Below the pieces are notes generated by a model. That model made no database searches and was not told where the DNA came from. It worked only from the letters and a program-made list of their open reading frames with translations. Below, one piece after another: positions 8,099-18,657 of a stretch of DNA of 64,000 nucleotides. Origin of the DNA: Algicella marina (lineage in GTDB: Bacteria > Pseudomonadota > Alphaproteobacteria > Rhodobacterales > Rhodobacteraceae); contig NZ_CP046620.1 of the NCBI RefSeq assembly GCF_009931615.1, positions 2,247,501 to 2,311,500 of the forward strand, in the 5' to 3' direction. Every line of letters begins with the position of its first letter. The stretch's first letter is position 1. The position numbers and the translations under genes are program-made.

Positions 8099-8626
8099 TC
8101 AGCCCAGATCGAACGCTCCGGCAATCTCCCCGGCCACCGTGTCGGGGCTCCTGCCTTCGCCGTCAAACCGCCTTGCCCCCTGCGGCACCAGCAGCGCCAC
8201 CGTCTCGCGCAGGTGCAGCGCAATGGCCGCATCCGTAAGTTTGCGCAACCCCTTTCGCTCCGCCGCCGCCACCCTTATCGCATGTTCCGCCCGCCCCACC
8301 TCCAGAATGCCGGCGTGCAACGGCACCCCCAGCCGGGCCGCCAGCGCCGCCACATCGGCAAATAACGCCTCCTGCTCCTCCGAAAGTGCATCCGTCAGGA
8401 TCAACCGCGTCTCGCTGCCCATCTCGCCAGCCGCAGCGAACACCGCGTCGCGCACGGTCCGCCGCAGCCGCGCATGCGCCGCGTCCCCGCGATCGAAGAG
8501 TGCGCTCGCCGGATTCAGCAATGTCTGATTGTCGAGGAGCCTCGCCCCCGTTCGAGCCGCCAACGCCCGCGCCACTGTCAGCTTTCCGACACCGGGATAG
8601 CCGCCAAGGTGCAGAACCCACCCCAT
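8099..8626 (-). CDS. P-loop AAA/kinase-like protein
   Basis: A 175-residue small P-loop NTPase starting MGWVLHLGGYPGVGKLTVARA, with the Walker A GxxGxGK at residues 9-15. Its size and layout resemble small-molecule kinases of the gluconate or adenylylsulfate kinase type, but no substrate motif is recognisable. The ATG at 8626 overlaps the stop of the flavin reductase gene upstream (TGATG), so the two are translationally coupled. A longer frame to 8683 would overlap that gene by 58 bp and is not preferred. Substrate unknown. Confidence 0.75.
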   Translation of the reverse strand: MGWVLHLGGYPGVGKLTVARALAARTGARLLDNQTLLNPASALFDRGDAAHARLRRTVRDAVFAAAGEMGSETRLILTDALSEEQEALFADVAALAARLGVPLHAGILEVGRAEHAIRVAAAERKGLRKLTDAAIALHLRETVALLVPQGARRFDGEGRSPDTVAGEIAGAFDLG

Positions 8627-9093
8627 CAGCCGAGGGAAGCGTAAGCGCCCCTGTGGAACACCAGCGGTGCCTTGTCGCTGCATTCCATCCGCAGCACCTC
8701 GCCCACCACGATCAGATGGTCGCCACCGTCATGCCCGGCGGAATGAGCACACTCGAACCGGGCCGCGCAATCCGGCAACAAGGGCGAACCGCCCAAGCCC
8801 GGCACCGTCTCCAGCCCGTCAAAGTTCAGCCCGTCCCGCGCAAACCGTTCAGACAGCCCCTGCTGGTCCTCCGCCAGTATGTGAATCGCGAAATGTGAAG
8901 CCGCCTCGAACGCCGGAAACCGGGCCGAATGTCGCGCCGGGGACCAAAGCACAAGCGGCGGCGAGAGGGAGACGGAAGCAAAGCTGTTGGCCGTCATTCC
9001 CAGAGGTCCGGTCTCCGCCATCGTCGTCACAACCGTCACACCGGTTGCAAAACAGCCGAGCGCGTTGCGCAACTCTCTCTGATCCAAATCCAT
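8626..9093 (-). CDS. flavin reductase family protein
   Basis: A 155-residue FMN-binding split-barrel protein (Flavin_Reduct). MDLDQRELRNALGCFATGVT at the N-terminus and MTANSFASVSLSPPLVLWSP are diagnostic. Such proteins reduce free FMN or FAD with NAD(P)H for a partner monooxygenase; no partner is encoded here. The upstream frame to 9510 runs antisense through slyX and is spurious. The downstream partner, a P-loop kinase-like protein, is coupled by a 1-nt overlap, which could hint at flavin or nucleotide chemistry. Confidence 0.88.
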   Translation of the reverse strand: MDLDQRELRNALGCFATGVTVVTTMAETGPLGMTANSFASVSLSPPLVLWSPARHSARFPAFEAASHFAIHILAEDQQGLSERFARDGLNFDGLETVPGLGGSPLLPDCAARFECAHSAGHDGGDHLIVVGEVLRMECSDKAPLVFHRGAYASLG

Positions 9094-9312
9094 GTCGAAC
9101 CCAATCCGCCCCATACCGTCTACGCACCCTCTCGTCTTCTGTCGAGCGTCAAACCCGCCCCCACTGTCTCCAGAAAACATGACGCCATGTGAATGGCTGT
9201 GCTTCAGGGCACAATTGCGGCGTTTTGCCGTGATTGCCACCGTGCGCGCACGCGTTTCCCCTTTATTTTCCCCGGCCGATAGCCCATTTCCTTGACGAAG
9301 GAGAGTTGTCCC

Positions 9313-9516
9313 ATGTCCGAAACCCGCCTGACCGGCCTTGAGGAGGCCATTGCCCATCTGACGGCGGAGCTGGAGGACATGTCTTCCGTCGTCCGCGCAC
9401 AGGAAAAAGAGATTTCCCGCCTTCGCCGCCACGTCGATCTCCTGCTTGCCCAGGCCGCGGCCGCAGATCAGGACGGCAGCGCCACGTTTTCGGACGCGCC
9501 GCCGCCGCACTACTGA
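9313..9516 (+). CDS. slyX: SlyX family protein
   Basis: A 67-residue protein with an N-terminal coiled coil (TGLEEAIAHLTAELEDMSSVVRAQEKEISRLRRHVDLLL) and a short acidic/Pro-rich tail ending PPPHY, matching the SlyX family of unknown function. GAAGGAG at 9297-9303 places the start at 9313 rather than 9292. Its TGA overlaps the ATG of the next hydrolase gene (TGATG). Confidence 0.88.
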   Translation: MSETRLTGLEEAIAHLTAELEDMSSVVRAQEKEISRLRRHVDLLLAQAAAADQDGSATFSDAPPPHY

Positions 9517-10154
9517 TGCCAGCCACCGTCCTCCTCCTTCACGGCATGGCCCGCACCCCGATCAGCCTCTGGCCGATGGAACGCGCGCTGGCAGCCGAAG
9601 GCTTCGCCACCAGTTCGATCTGGTATCGCTCCAACGTCGGACGGCTCGCCGAGATCGAGGCGCGGCTTGTCGAGGACATTCCCGAAACCGGCCGCGTTCA
9701 CATGGTCGGCCACTCGCTCGGCGGTCTTCTCGCCCTGCACCTGATGAGCAGGGTCGAACCTTCGCGGCGCGGCCGCATCGTTCAGCTTGGCTCTCCCAAT
9801 CTCGGCTCGCCACTGGCCAGCAAGTTCAACGCGCTCGAATTGCTGCTCGGCCCGATCCTCCGCGATCTCGAACGCGGCTCCACTCCGGATACGAGGCTGG
9901 ACGTGGCCGCCATTGCAGGCACTGCCGGACCATCGGCGCTCAACGCCGTTTCCGGCCTCTCGGGGCCAAACGACGGCATCGTCACCGTCCGCAGCGCCTT
10001 CGCCGCCGCACCGCCGAGCAGGCGAAGCACCTATCCGGTCCTGCACTCTTTCATGATGATGGATGGCAGAGTAATCCGCCGTACTTGCCGCTATCTCACA
10101 GAGGCGGAGACAGCGGCTGATGCCAGAACGGAGCACAGGCCCGCCAGTGCCTGA
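9516..10154 (+). CDS. alpha/beta hydrolase (lipase-like)
   Basis: A 212-residue alpha/beta hydrolase. The oxyanion region LLLHGMARTP lies at residues 6-15, the nucleophile elbow is GHSLGG (about 65-70) with the catalytic serine, and candidate acid and histidine residues lie in GPNDGIV and LHSFMM. No signal peptide is visible, so it is probably cytosolic or peripheral. It is coupled to slyX by TGATG. Substrate unknown; it resembles the permuted-lid-free lipase/thioesterase group. Confidence 0.85.
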   Translation: MPATVLLLHGMARTPISLWPMERALAAEGFATSSIWYRSNVGRLAEIEARLVEDIPETGRVHMVGHSLGGLLALHLMSRVEPSRRGRIVQLGSPNLGSPLASKFNALELLLGPILRDLERGSTPDTRLDVAAIAGTAGPSALNAVSGLSGPNDGIVTVRSAFAAAPPSRRSTYPVLHSFMMMDGRVIRRTCRYLTEAETAADARTEHRPASA

Positions 10155-10224
10155 CCTGCTGCCCGCTTGCCCCGAATCTGCCAGCCATGGCACCTTTGAA
10201 GGCAAAGCCTTCAGGAGCCATACC

Positions 10225-10611
10225 ATGAAACGCCTCGCCATCGCCTTCTGCCTCTCCGCGCTCGCCTCCATCGCCACCGCCCAGGAGGCCCGCGTCGGCA
10301 GCTACAACGCCTTCATCGGCACGCAGGATCTGGTCAATTCTTCCGGCATCCGGCTGGAAAACGCCGCGCAGGTGCTGCGGCAGGACAGGGCCAATGTCCA
10401 CCGCTTCAATATCCTGCAAGCCGGTGACACCAAGGATTTCTGGTTCTTCGCGCCTGATTCCCGTGCCGCCATGGAATCGCTGTTCGCAGCCCGCGGCGGC
10501 ATCCCTGCCACCACCGCACAGGCCATCCTGCGCGGCAATGTTCCAGTGGTCGTGTATATCTACGCCCGCGATGGCAACTTCACCGGCCTGGAAGTCGTGA
10601 TTCCGGGCTGA
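10225..10611 (+). CDS. small secreted protein of unknown function
   Basis: A 128-residue protein with a clear Sec signal peptide, MKRLAIAFCLSALASIATAQ, cleaved before EARVG. The mature part of about 108 residues has no cysteines and no motif I recognise. AGGAG at 10213-10217 fixes the start at 10225 and excludes the longer frame from 10120. It lies 70 bp after the hydrolase gene and ends 3 bp from the convergent OsmC gene. Probably periplasmic. Confidence 0.7.
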   Translation: MKRLAIAFCLSALASIATAQEARVGSYNAFIGTQDLVNSSGIRLENAAQVLRQDRANVHRFNILQAGDTKDFWFFAPDSRAAMESLFAARGGIPATTAQAILRGNVPVVVYIYARDGNFTGLEVVIPG

Positions 10612-10614
10612 TAC

Positions 10615-11079
10615 TCAAATTTGCCGGAAAACGGGCGCACAGGTCACGGGAAAATTGACTGAGCGGGCGATGAAACAGACCTCGTGGATTCGCCCGTGAA
10701 TGGCCGCGGCCTCTTCCAGATCGGTTCCCGCTGCCACCTCGATCTCTGGCCGCAATTCTGCCGACAGGAATCGTCCGGCGCCGCTCGCCAGCGTCTCGCC
10801 CTGCCCCACGGGCTGATCCTGATACCCGGTCACCACCACGCCAGCCGCGCTGGCCAGGTGCAGGTACCAGAGCATATGGCAGGCCGACAGCGCCGATAGC
10901 AGCAGGTCTTCGGGGTTCATCTTCGTCGGATCACCGCCCAGCATCGGATCGTTGGAGCAGTGGATCACCGGCTTGCCGGGTGCCGCGATGTCCCATGTCC
11001 GGTCATAACCCCGGTAGCTTCGCGTCCCGTCGCCACGGTTGCCCGTCCAACGGATCACGGTATCGAACTCCTGAGCCAT
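10615..11079 (-). CDS. OsmC family protein
   Basis: A 154-residue OsmC/Ohr-superfamily protein. The conserved stretch NPEDLLLSALSACHMLWYLHLA holds one redox cysteine, and the C-terminal FPVTCAP holds the second, arranged as in peroxide-reducing OsmC-like proteins. This suggests reduction of organic hydroperoxides in the cytosol. The ATG at 11079 follows an AGGGAGAA ribosome site, so the two upstream in-frame methionines are not used. It converges with the small secreted gene. Confidence 0.85.
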   Translation of the reverse strand: MAQEFDTVIRWTGNRGDGTRSYRGYDRTWDIAAPGKPVIHCSNDPMLGGDPTKMNPEDLLLSALSACHMLWYLHLASAAGVVVTGYQDQPVGQGETLASGAGRFLSAELRPEIEVAAGTDLEEAAAIHGRIHEVCFIARSVNFPVTCAPVFRQI

Positions 11080-11189
11080 GTCCGCATTCTCCCTTTCACA
11101 CTGCATCACCGCGGTCGCCGGCAGCCCCTATTCCTGACAAATCCGGTCGCAATACCGAACCCATACCAAAACCATATCGATTCCAGCTT

Positions 11190-14100
11190 TCAGAATTCCT
11201 CCACATGGGCCACACCGGGCACATGTTTGATCGCCCCCATGATCTGCGGCGTCACCGGATATTTCTCAGGCAGCGCGATCTCCACATCGCCCGGCAGATC
11301 GGGGTGGATCAGGATCAGGTTTACCGGTCCCCGCGCCGGCCCAGCACCTTTCGAGGCTTCCGTCAGCCGTGTCGCGACAGAGCCTACGGCATTGGGATCG
11401 TTGACGAAAATCTTCAGCCCCGCCGGGTCGGCCCCGGCGACGGCGTTGTCCACCGGCTGCACACCACGGGCCAGCAATTTCAGCTGATCGCCCTCCAGGG
11501 TCGCCTCGACAGCCAGCACCACGTTCTGTCCCGGCTCCAGCAGGTCACGCGCCTCCTCCAAAGTGTCCGAGAACACCGTTACCTCATAAAGCCCAGTCGG
11601 ATCAGACAGTTGCACGAAGGCAAACCGGTTACCCCGCGCCGATTTCCGCTCCTGTTTCGAAGAGACAGACCCTGCCATCCGCACCGCCACCGCGCCGCCC
11701 CGCGCCTTTGCGGCCACATCCTCCAGCATCAATACCCGCTGGCGCTTCAACGCGCCAAGATAGTCGTCCAGAGGATGGCCGGACAGGTAGAAACCCACCG
11801 CTTGATGCTCCTGTCCCAACCGCTCGGTCGGCAACCAATCCTCCGGCATCGGCAGCCGGGGCGCAGGCAAATCCTCGCCGCCGTCGCCAAACATCGAAAT
11901 CTGGCTGGACGCTTTTTCCTCGTGGCAAGTTGTTGAAAACGCAACCAAAGCATCGAGGCTCTCAAATACCTTCCGCCGGTTGCCGTCCAATGCGTCGAAA
12001 GCGCCGGCCCGCGCAAGCATCTCCAGCGGTCGCTTGCCCACGCGCTTCAGGTCCACCCGCCGGGCAAAGTCGAACAGGTCGCGGTACGGTCCTGCCTCCC
12101 GTGCGGTGACGATCATCCGCATCGCCTCCACACCGACGTTTTTCAGCCCGCCCAGCGCATAGAGAATGGCTCCGTCCTTCACTGAAAACACGGCGTCCGA
12201 TCGGTTCACGCAAGGTGGAACCATTTCGATCTTCAGGCGGTCAACCTCCTGTTTATAAACGTTTAGTTTGTCAGTCAGGTGGAGATCGCAGTTCATCACC
12301 GCCGCCATGAACTCCACCGGATGATTGGCCTTGAGCCATGCTGTCTGGTAGCTGACGACGGCATAGGCGGCGGCATGCGACTTGTTGAACCCGTAGTTGG
12401 CAAACTTGTCGAGCAGGTTCCAGACTTCCAGTGCCTTCTTCTCGTCGACACCGTTCTCGGCTGCCCCGGCGAGAAACTTCGGTCGCTCGGCGTCCATCGC
12501 TGCCTGGATCTTCTTGCCCATCGCACGCCGCAGCATGTCGGCACCGCCGAGCGAGTACCCGGCCATCTTCCGGGCGATCTCCATAACCTGTTCCTGATAA
12601 ACGATAATCCCCTGCGTCTCATCAAGGATCGGGTCAATCAGCGGATGCAGCTCGTCACGCTCTTCCTTGCCGTTCTTCACGTTGCAAAATTTCGGGATGT
12701 TCTCCATCGGTCCCGGCCGGTAGAGCGCCACCAGAGCGATGATGTCCTCGATGCAATCCGGTTTCATCTGCCGCAGCGCATCGCGCATGCCAGAGCTTTC
12801 CACCTGGAACACCGCCACAGTCTGCGCGCTGGCATAAAGGTCGAACGACGCCTGATCGTCCAGCGGGATCGCCCCGATATCGATGTCGATGTTCTTCTGC
12901 TTAAGAATATCTAAAGCATTCTGGATTACCGTCAGAGTCTTGAGGCCGAGGAAGTCGAACTTTACCAACCCCGCCTGCTCGACCCATTTCATGTTGAACT
13001 GCGTCGCTGGCATATCCGAACGCGGATCCTGGTACAGCGGCACCAGTTCGTCGAGAGGTCGGTCACCAATCACAACGCCGGCCGCGTGTGTGGAGGCGTT
13101 TCTCAACAAGCCCTCCACCTTCTGCGCGTAGTCGAGCATGCGCGCCACGACCTCTTCGCGGCTCGCTTCCTCGCGCAGCCGCGGTTCGTCAGCCAGTGCC
13201 TTTTCGATGGAAACGGGCTTGACCCCTTCAACCGGTATCATTTTCGACAATCGGTCAACCTGCCCATAGGGCATCTGCAACACCCGGCCGACATCCCGCA
13301 CCGCTGCCTTGGATAGCAGCGCACCGAATGTGATGATCTGCGCCACCCGGTCCCGGCCATATTTTTCCTGAACATAGGTGATCACTTCCTCGCGCCGGTC
13401 CATGCAGAAGTCGATGTCGAAATCCGGCATCGACACGCGCTCGGGGTTGAGAAATCGTTCAAACAGAAGGCTGTAGCGCAAGGGGTCGAGATCGGTGATC
13501 GTCAGCGCATAGGCCACCAGGGAGCCAGCCCCGGAACCGCGCCCCGGTCCCACGGGAATGTCGTGATCCTTGGCCCATTTTATGAAATCGGCGACTATCA
13601 GGAAATACCCGGGGAAGCCCATGCCCTCGATGATTCCCAGCTCGAATTCCAGCCGTTTCTCGTACTCCTCCACCGGCGCCGCATGCGGAATCACGGCCAG
13701 CCGTTCCCGAAGGCCCTCCACGGACTGCCGCCGCAATTCCTGAACTTCGTCATCGGCGAACTTCGGCAGGATCGGGTCGCGTTTATGAGCCCGCACCGCG
13801 CAGCGTCGGGCAATCTCCACCGTGTTCGCAACGGCCTCCGGCAGATCCGCGAACAGGTGCACCATCTCGTCCTGTGTCTTGAAACAGTGCTCTGGTGTCA
13901 GCCGCCGCCGCGGCTCGTTCTGATCCACATAGGCGCCGTCGGCGATGCAGATAAGCGCATCATGGGCGTCATACATATCTCGCTTGGGAAAGAAGACATT
14001 GTTGGTCGCCACGAGTGGCAAACCCATCGCATAGGCCATCTCCACGAAGCCCGGTTCGGTCTCCGTCTCCGCCGGAGTCCGCCCACCGTCGTCGCCATGT

Positions 14101-14633
14101 CGCTGAATTTCAACATAAAGCCTGTCTTCAAACATGGCCGTCAGCCGCTGCAGCAGGTTCTGCGCCTTGTCCCTCTGACCGTCGCGCAGCAATTGTCCCA
14201 CCGGCCCGTCGGCCCCGCCCGTAAGACAAATCACCCCGTCCGAGTGCCGCTCCAGTTCCTCCAGCGTCAGATGCGGCACCTCATCCCCGCTGGCCAGAAA
14301 CGCGCAGGAATTCAGCTTCATCAGGTTGCCATAACCTTCATCGGTCTGTGCCAGCAGCACAATGGCACGCGGAGGCGCACCACGTTCCCCCGGCCGCAAT
14401 GGTGGCGCATACGCCAGATCCATCTGGCACCCGAGGATCGGTTGCACACCCACCGCCGCTGCCGCTTCGGAAAACTCGAGCGCCGCGAACATGTTACCGG
14501 TATCTGTCACCGCTACGGCCGGTTGCCCGTCCGCTGCACAGAGTTCTGGAATCTTCTTGACTGGCACCGCGCCTTCCAGCAGCGAATAGGGCGAATGCAG
14601 GCGGAGGTGGATGAATCGGGGTGCTTTTCTCAT
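11190..14633 (-). CDS. dnaE: DNA polymerase III subunit alpha
   Basis: The replicative polymerase, 1147 residues, close to the usual length of DnaE1. It opens with the PHP domain (FIHLRLHSPYSLLEG), carries the catalytic palm motif PDFDIDFCMDRR with its aspartates and the GPGRGSGAGSLVAYAL loop, then the helix-hairpin-helix and a C-terminal OB fold (about 970-1050). It is a single gene without coupled neighbours. On the minus strand, TTGACT at 14694-14699 could be the -35 element, though the paired -10 is poor. Confidence 0.97.
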   Translation of the reverse strand: MRKAPRFIHLRLHSPYSLLEGAVPVKKIPELCAADGQPAVAVTDTGNMFAALEFSEAAAAVGVQPILGCQMDLAYAPPLRPGERGAPPRAIVLLAQTDEGYGNLMKLNSCAFLASGDEVPHLTLEELERHSDGVICLTGGADGPVGQLLRDGQRDKAQNLLQRLTAMFEDRLYVEIQRHGDDGGRTPAETETEPGFVEMAYAMGLPLVATNNVFFPKRDMYDAHDALICIADGAYVDQNEPRRRLTPEHCFKTQDEMVHLFADLPEAVANTVEIARRCAVRAHKRDPILPKFADDEVQELRRQSVEGLRERLAVIPHAAPVEEYEKRLEFELGIIEGMGFPGYFLIVADFIKWAKDHDIPVGPGRGSGAGSLVAYALTITDLDPLRYSLLFERFLNPERVSMPDFDIDFCMDRREEVITYVQEKYGRDRVAQIITFGALLSKAAVRDVGRVLQMPYGQVDRLSKMIPVEGVKPVSIEKALADEPRLREEASREEVVARMLDYAQKVEGLLRNASTHAAGVVIGDRPLDELVPLYQDPRSDMPATQFNMKWVEQAGLVKFDFLGLKTLTVIQNALDILKQKNIDIDIGAIPLDDQASFDLYASAQTVAVFQVESSGMRDALRQMKPDCIEDIIALVALYRPGPMENIPKFCNVKNGKEERDELHPLIDPILDETQGIIVYQEQVMEIARKMAGYSLGGADMLRRAMGKKIQAAMDAERPKFLAGAAENGVDEKKALEVWNLLDKFANYGFNKSHAAAYAVVSYQTAWLKANHPVEFMAAVMNCDLHLTDKLNVYKQEVDRLKIEMVPPCVNRSDAVFSVKDGAILYALGGLKNVGVEAMRMIVTAREAGPYRDLFDFARRVDLKRVGKRPLEMLARAGAFDALDGNRRKVFESLDALVAFSTTCHEEKASSQISMFGDGGEDLPAPRLPMPEDWLPTERLGQEHQAVGFYLSGHPLDDYLGALKRQRVLMLEDVAAKARGGAVAVRMAGSVSSKQERKSARGNRFAFVQLSDPTGLYEVTVFSDTLEEARDLLEPGQNVVLAVEATLEGDQLKLLARGVQPVDNAVAGADPAGLKIFVNDPNAVGSVATRLTEASKGAGPARGPVNLILIHPDLPGDVEIALPEKYPVTPQIMGAIKHVPGVAHVEEF

Positions 14634-14856
14634 GGTCGGAACGCTACCTCAGCCGCACCGTGCCCGCATCCCCGAAATGATCGGCTCCGTCTGAAGTCAA
14701 ATTGTCCGCCGACCTCTCCAGCGATGCCCAAAAGACTTGCGCTACGGGCAATTTTTCAAGGAACGGCAGGCAGGCACCGCATTCGTCTTCCGCCACCTCT
14801 TGCCAAAGCCGGCCGAATAGGCTGCACTTGCCCCGACCGCACGCAAAGAGGCTCCA

Positions 14857-16266
14857 ATGGGCGAAATCCGCTTCCTTCTCAACGGCCTGCCCGTCACGCT
14901 TACCGACCCGCAGCCCACGATGACCTTGCTCGACTGGCTACGGGAGGAACGCAATCTCTGCGGTACGAAGGAGGGCTGCAACGAGGGCGACTGCGGGGCA
15001 TGTACGGTCACGCTCACCAGTCTCGAAGGTGATCACCTGGCCCATCGTGCCGTCAACGCCTGCATTCTTTTCATGCCCCAGCTCCACGGCCGCGCGGTTC
15101 GCACTGTCGAAGGCATTGCCAGCCCCGAGGGCGCGCTCCATCCGGTTCAGCAAGCGATGATCGATCACCACGGATCGCAATGTGGCTTCTGCACGCCCGG
15201 CATCGTCATGTCCCTCTATACCGCCCACCGTGACGGGCGGCAGGATCATGATGACGTACTCGCGGGAAACCTGTGCCGCTGCACCGGCTATGCTCCGATT
15301 TTGCGCGCAGCGGAGGCGGCAGCCAGCGAGCCTCGGCCCCAGTGGGAACTCAACGAAGCGGAGGCCTTGGTCGCTCTGGATATCACGGAAGATACCATTC
15401 TGAACGGGGCTTTCATTCCCTCATCTCTCGACAGTTTTGCCAGTTGGTATGCCGAACACTCCGACGCCACGCTCGTCGGCGGTGCAACCGATGTCGGCCT
15501 TTGGGTCACGAAATCCTTGCGCGAGTTGCCACAGACAGCCTTTCTCCACCGACTTGCCGAACTCCAGCGCATCGAGACAACCGAGGCAGGCACAACGATC
15601 GGCGCCGGGGTGTCCATCGCCCGGCTGCGCGGCTGGGCTGCCGGCTTCTACCCCGATCTCGCCGAACTGCTGCGGCGCTACGGCTCCGTTCAAGTCCGCA
15701 ATGCCGCGACCATCGGCGGCAACATCGCCAACGGATCACCTATCGGCGACGCGCCACCGGCCCTTATCGCACTGGGTGCCACGCTTACCCTGCGTCGTGG
15801 CGAGAGCCGCCGCGAAATGCCATTGGAGGATTTTTTCGTAGCATACGGCAAACAGGATCGGCAGCCCGGTGAATTTGTTGAAAGCATCTTCGTGCCGGAG
15901 AACGCGCAGAACCTGCGCTGCCACAAGCTTTCCAAACGTTTCGATCAGGACATCTCCGCCGTCTGCGGCTGCTTCAACATAACGGTGGTGGAGGACACAA
16001 TTACCGCTGCCCGCGTTGCGTTCGGTGGCATGGCTGCAACGCCCCGACGTGCCAATGCCGTCGAGACCGCCCTTGTCGGTCAGCCCTTCACCGAAGCAAC
16101 CATCACCGCCGCGCTGCCCGCCTTTGCCGAGGACTTCACGCCCTTGTCCGACATGCGGGCCAGTGCCGACTATCGCCTTCAGTGTGCTCGCAACATGCTG
16201 CGTCGGACCTTCCTTGAGATCAGCGCCGGCACGCAAACGAGACTTGCCCGCAGGGGGGCGGCGTGA
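14857..16266 (+). CDS. xdhA: xanthine dehydrogenase small subunit (2Fe-2S and FAD)
   Basis: A 469-residue subunit that passes electrons from the molybdenum centre to FAD and NAD. The plant-type 2Fe-2S ligands lie in [18 protein letters not shown] (about 35-52) and the helical 2Fe-2S ligands in CGFCTPGIV and CRCTGY (about 108-145). The FAD domain follows from about residue 185, with [23 protein letters not shown] precedes the ATG. The TGA overlaps the xdhB ATG (TGATG). First gene of the xdhABC-purine transport unit. Confidence 0.95.
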   Translation: MGEIRFLLNGLPVTLTDPQPTMTLLDWLREERNLCGTKEGCNEGDCGACTVTLTSLEGDHLAHRAVNACILFMPQLHGRAVRTVEGIASPEGALHPVQQAMIDHHGSQCGFCTPGIVMSLYTAHRDGRQDHDDVLAGNLCRCTGYAPILRAAEAAASEPRPQWELNEAEALVALDITEDTILNGAFIPSSLDSFASWYAEHSDATLVGGATDVGLWVTKSLRELPQTAFLHRLAELQRIETTEAGTTIGAGVSIARLRGWAAGFYPDLAELLRRYGSVQVRNAATIGGNIANGSPIGDAPPALIALGATLTLRRGESRREMPLEDFFVAYGKQDRQPGEFVESIFVPENAQNLRCHKLSKRFDQDISAVCGCFNITVVEDTITAARVAFGGMAATPRRANAVETALVGQPFTEATITAALPAFAEDFTPLSDMRASADYRLQCARNMLRRTFLEISAGTQTRLARRGAA

Positions 16267-18551
16267 TGGCCGTTCAGAAGGCAACTCCGCATGACAGTGC
16301 CTTGCTCCATGTCACCGGTCAGGCGCGCTACACTGACGACATCCCTCTTCCACGCGGCACGCTCCATCTCGCTTTTGGCCTTTCGGAAACTGCCGCTGGA
16401 ACCATCACTGCCATGGATCTGGCCGAAGTTCGGGCTGCAGAAGGCGTCGTTTCGGTCCTTACTGCCGCCGATCTGCCGTTTGCGAACGATGTTTCCCCTT
16501 CAATCGGCGATGAACCTCTTCTGTCACCTGGTGAAGTGCGTTATCTCGGCCAGCCGCTCTTTCTCGTAATTGCCAGGTCCCACCTCGCCGCCCGAAAGGC
16601 CGCCCGTCTCGCCAGCATCGACTACCGCGAGGCGAAGCCGATTTTAACACTGGACGAGGCCCTTAAGGCCGAAGCTTTTTTCGAGCCTCCCCTCTTCTAT
16701 CGTCGCGGCGATGCCGAGGCAGCACTCTCCAACTCTGCCCGCAAGATCGAAGGCAGTATGGAAATCGGGGGACAGGAGCATTTCTACCTCGAAGGGCAGG
16801 CCGCTGCGGCCGAACTGCAGGAAGACGGCATCGTCATTCACGCATCCACCCAGCACCCTTCTGAGATCCAGCACAAGGTAGCCGAAGCTCTCGGCCTGCC
16901 CTTCGCTGCAGTACGCGTGCAAACCCGACGCATGGGTGGCGGCTTCGGCGGCAAGGAAAGCCAGGGCAATGCACTGGCCGTTGCCTGCGCCGTGGCCGCC
17001 CGTCATATCGGCCGCCCGACCTCCATGCGCTATGACCGCGATGACGATTTCATCATCACGGGCAAGCGTCATGATCTGCGCATCCGTTACAAGGCGGGTT
17101 TCGATGACGACGGAACGTTGCAGGCAGTCAGCTTCATCCACGACATCCGCTGCGGTTGGGCGCTCGACCTTTCCCTACCGGTCGCCGACCGCGCGATGCT
17201 GCACGCCGACAACGCCTACTTCCTGCCCAACGTTATGATCACCTCCCACCGCCTCCGCACCAACACACAAAGCAATACTGCATTCCGCGGCTTCGGCGGC
17301 CCGCAGGGAATGGTTGGAATCGAACGTGTGATGGATCACATAGCCCATGAGCTTCGGCTCGATCCGCTGGAGGTGCGCCGCCGGAACCTCTACGGCGCGG
17401 CACCGCGCAACACCACGCACTACGGTCAGGTGGTTGAGGACAACATCGCTCCGGCCCTGATCAACCGCCTGGCTGAGACGTCCGGCTATGAGGCCCGCAA
17501 AGCTGCGATAGAGCTGTCGAACGATAGCAATCCCGTCATCAAGCGTGGCATTGCCCTGACGCCCGTCAAGTTTGGCATCTCTTTCACCCTGACCCACCTC
17601 AATCAGGCTGGGGCGCTGGTGCATGTCTATTCGGACGGCTCGATCCATCTCAATCATGGCGGCACGGAGATGGGCCAGGGCTTGAACACCAAGGTCGGAC
17701 AGGTTGCAGCCGCCGTCTTTGGCCAACCGCTCGAGGCAGTGAAGATCACGGCGACCGATACCGGTAAGGTGCCGAACACGTCCGCAACCGCAGCGTCTTC
17801 CGGATCGGACCTGAATGGTATGGCCTGCAAGGCCGCCTGCGAAACGATCAGGGACCGGCTGGTGGAATTCGCATCGCAACACTGGCAACAACCGGCATCT
17901 GCCATCTCGTTCACAGAAGATGGTGTGGAAATCGGATCGGAGGTGGTTGCCTTCGCCGACCTTGTCAAAGCCGCCTACATGCACCGGGTTTCGCTGTCTG
18001 CGACCGGCTTCTATGCCACGCCAAAGATCAACTGGGATCGTCTGAAGGGGCAAGGACGACCGTTTTTCTACTTTGCCTACGGTGCGGCAGTGACCGAGGT
18101 GGCCATCGACACGCTGACAGGCGAAAACCGCATCCTTCGCACCGACATCCTGCATGACTGCGGCACCTCTCTGAATCCGGCTCTCGACATTGGCCAGATT
18201 GAGGGTGGCTACGTTCAGGGTGCAGGCTGGCTGACCATGGAAGAACTCGTCTGGGACGACAAAGGCGGGCTGCGTACCCACGCGCCCTCCACTTACAAGA
18301 TCCCTGCGGCCTCAGACCGGCCCGGCGTGTTCAACGTCGCGTTGTGGGACGCCCAGAACAACGAAGAGACGATCTACCGGTCAAAGGCCGTCGGCGAGCC
18401 GCCCCTAATGCTTGGCATCTCGGCCCTGATGGCCCTGTCACACGCGATCGAACAGTGCGCACCAGAAGGCCCCTACCCTTCACTCGATGCGCCGGCAACA
18501 CCCGAGCGCATTCTTCGGACCATAGCTGCCCGGACGGGAGAGGAGTGGTGA
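16266..18551 (+). CDS. xdhB: xanthine dehydrogenase molybdopterin-binding subunit
   Basis: The catalytic subunit, about 761 residues, which hydroxylates hypoxanthine to xanthine and urate. Molybdopterin-binding motifs are RMGGGFGGKES (about 222) and TAFRGFGGPQGM, and the base glutamate lies in AVGEPPLMLGIS near the C-terminus. The start may be the ATG at 16266 overlapping the xdhA stop, or the GTG one codon earlier. A 106-bp gap separates it from xdhC; no terminator is seen there. Confidence 0.95.
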   Translation: MAVQKATPHDSALLHVTGQARYTDDIPLPRGTLHLAFGLSETAAGTITAMDLAEVRAAEGVVSVLTAADLPFANDVSPSIGDEPLLSPGEVRYLGQPLFLVIARSHLAARKAARLASIDYREAKPILTLDEALKAEAFFEPPLFYRRGDAEAALSNSARKIEGSMEIGGQEHFYLEGQAAAAELQEDGIVIHASTQHPSEIQHKVAEALGLPFAAVRVQTRRMGGGFGGKESQGNALAVACAVAARHIGRPTSMRYDRDDDFIITGKRHDLRIRYKAGFDDDGTLQAVSFIHDIRCGWALDLSLPVADRAMLHADNAYFLPNVMITSHRLRTNTQSNTAFRGFGGPQGMVGIERVMDHIAHELRLDPLEVRRRNLYGAAPRNTTHYGQVVEDNIAPALINRLAETSGYEARKAAIELSNDSNPVIKRGIALTPVKFGISFTLTHLNQAGALVHVYSDGSIHLNHGGTEMGQGLNTKVGQVAAAVFGQPLEAVKITATDTGKVPNTSATAASSGSDLNGMACKAACETIRDRLVEFASQHWQQPASAISFTEDGVEIGSEVVAFADLVKAAYMHRVSLSATGFYATPKINWDRLKGQGRPFFYFAYGAAVTEVAIDTLTGENRILRTDILHDCGTSLNPALDIGQIEGGYVQGAGWLTMEELVWDDKGGLRTHAPSTYKIPAASDRPGVFNVALWDAQNNEETIYRSKAVGEPPLMLGISALMALSHAIEQCAPEGPYPSLDAPATPERILRTIAARTGEEW

Positions 18552-18657
18552 CAGGCGTCAGGTATTTGATGGCGGCGATCAAACGGCGCCTTCTGCGGAC
18601 ATGCGTTGTCGCGAGTAGCCAAGCAGTTTTGTATCGGCAAACCAGCGAGGCACTTCC

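Noticed and set aside
14634-14856. Search for a purine riboswitch upstream of xdhA
   Set aside because: No purine aptamer motifs recognised in the 223-bp gap.
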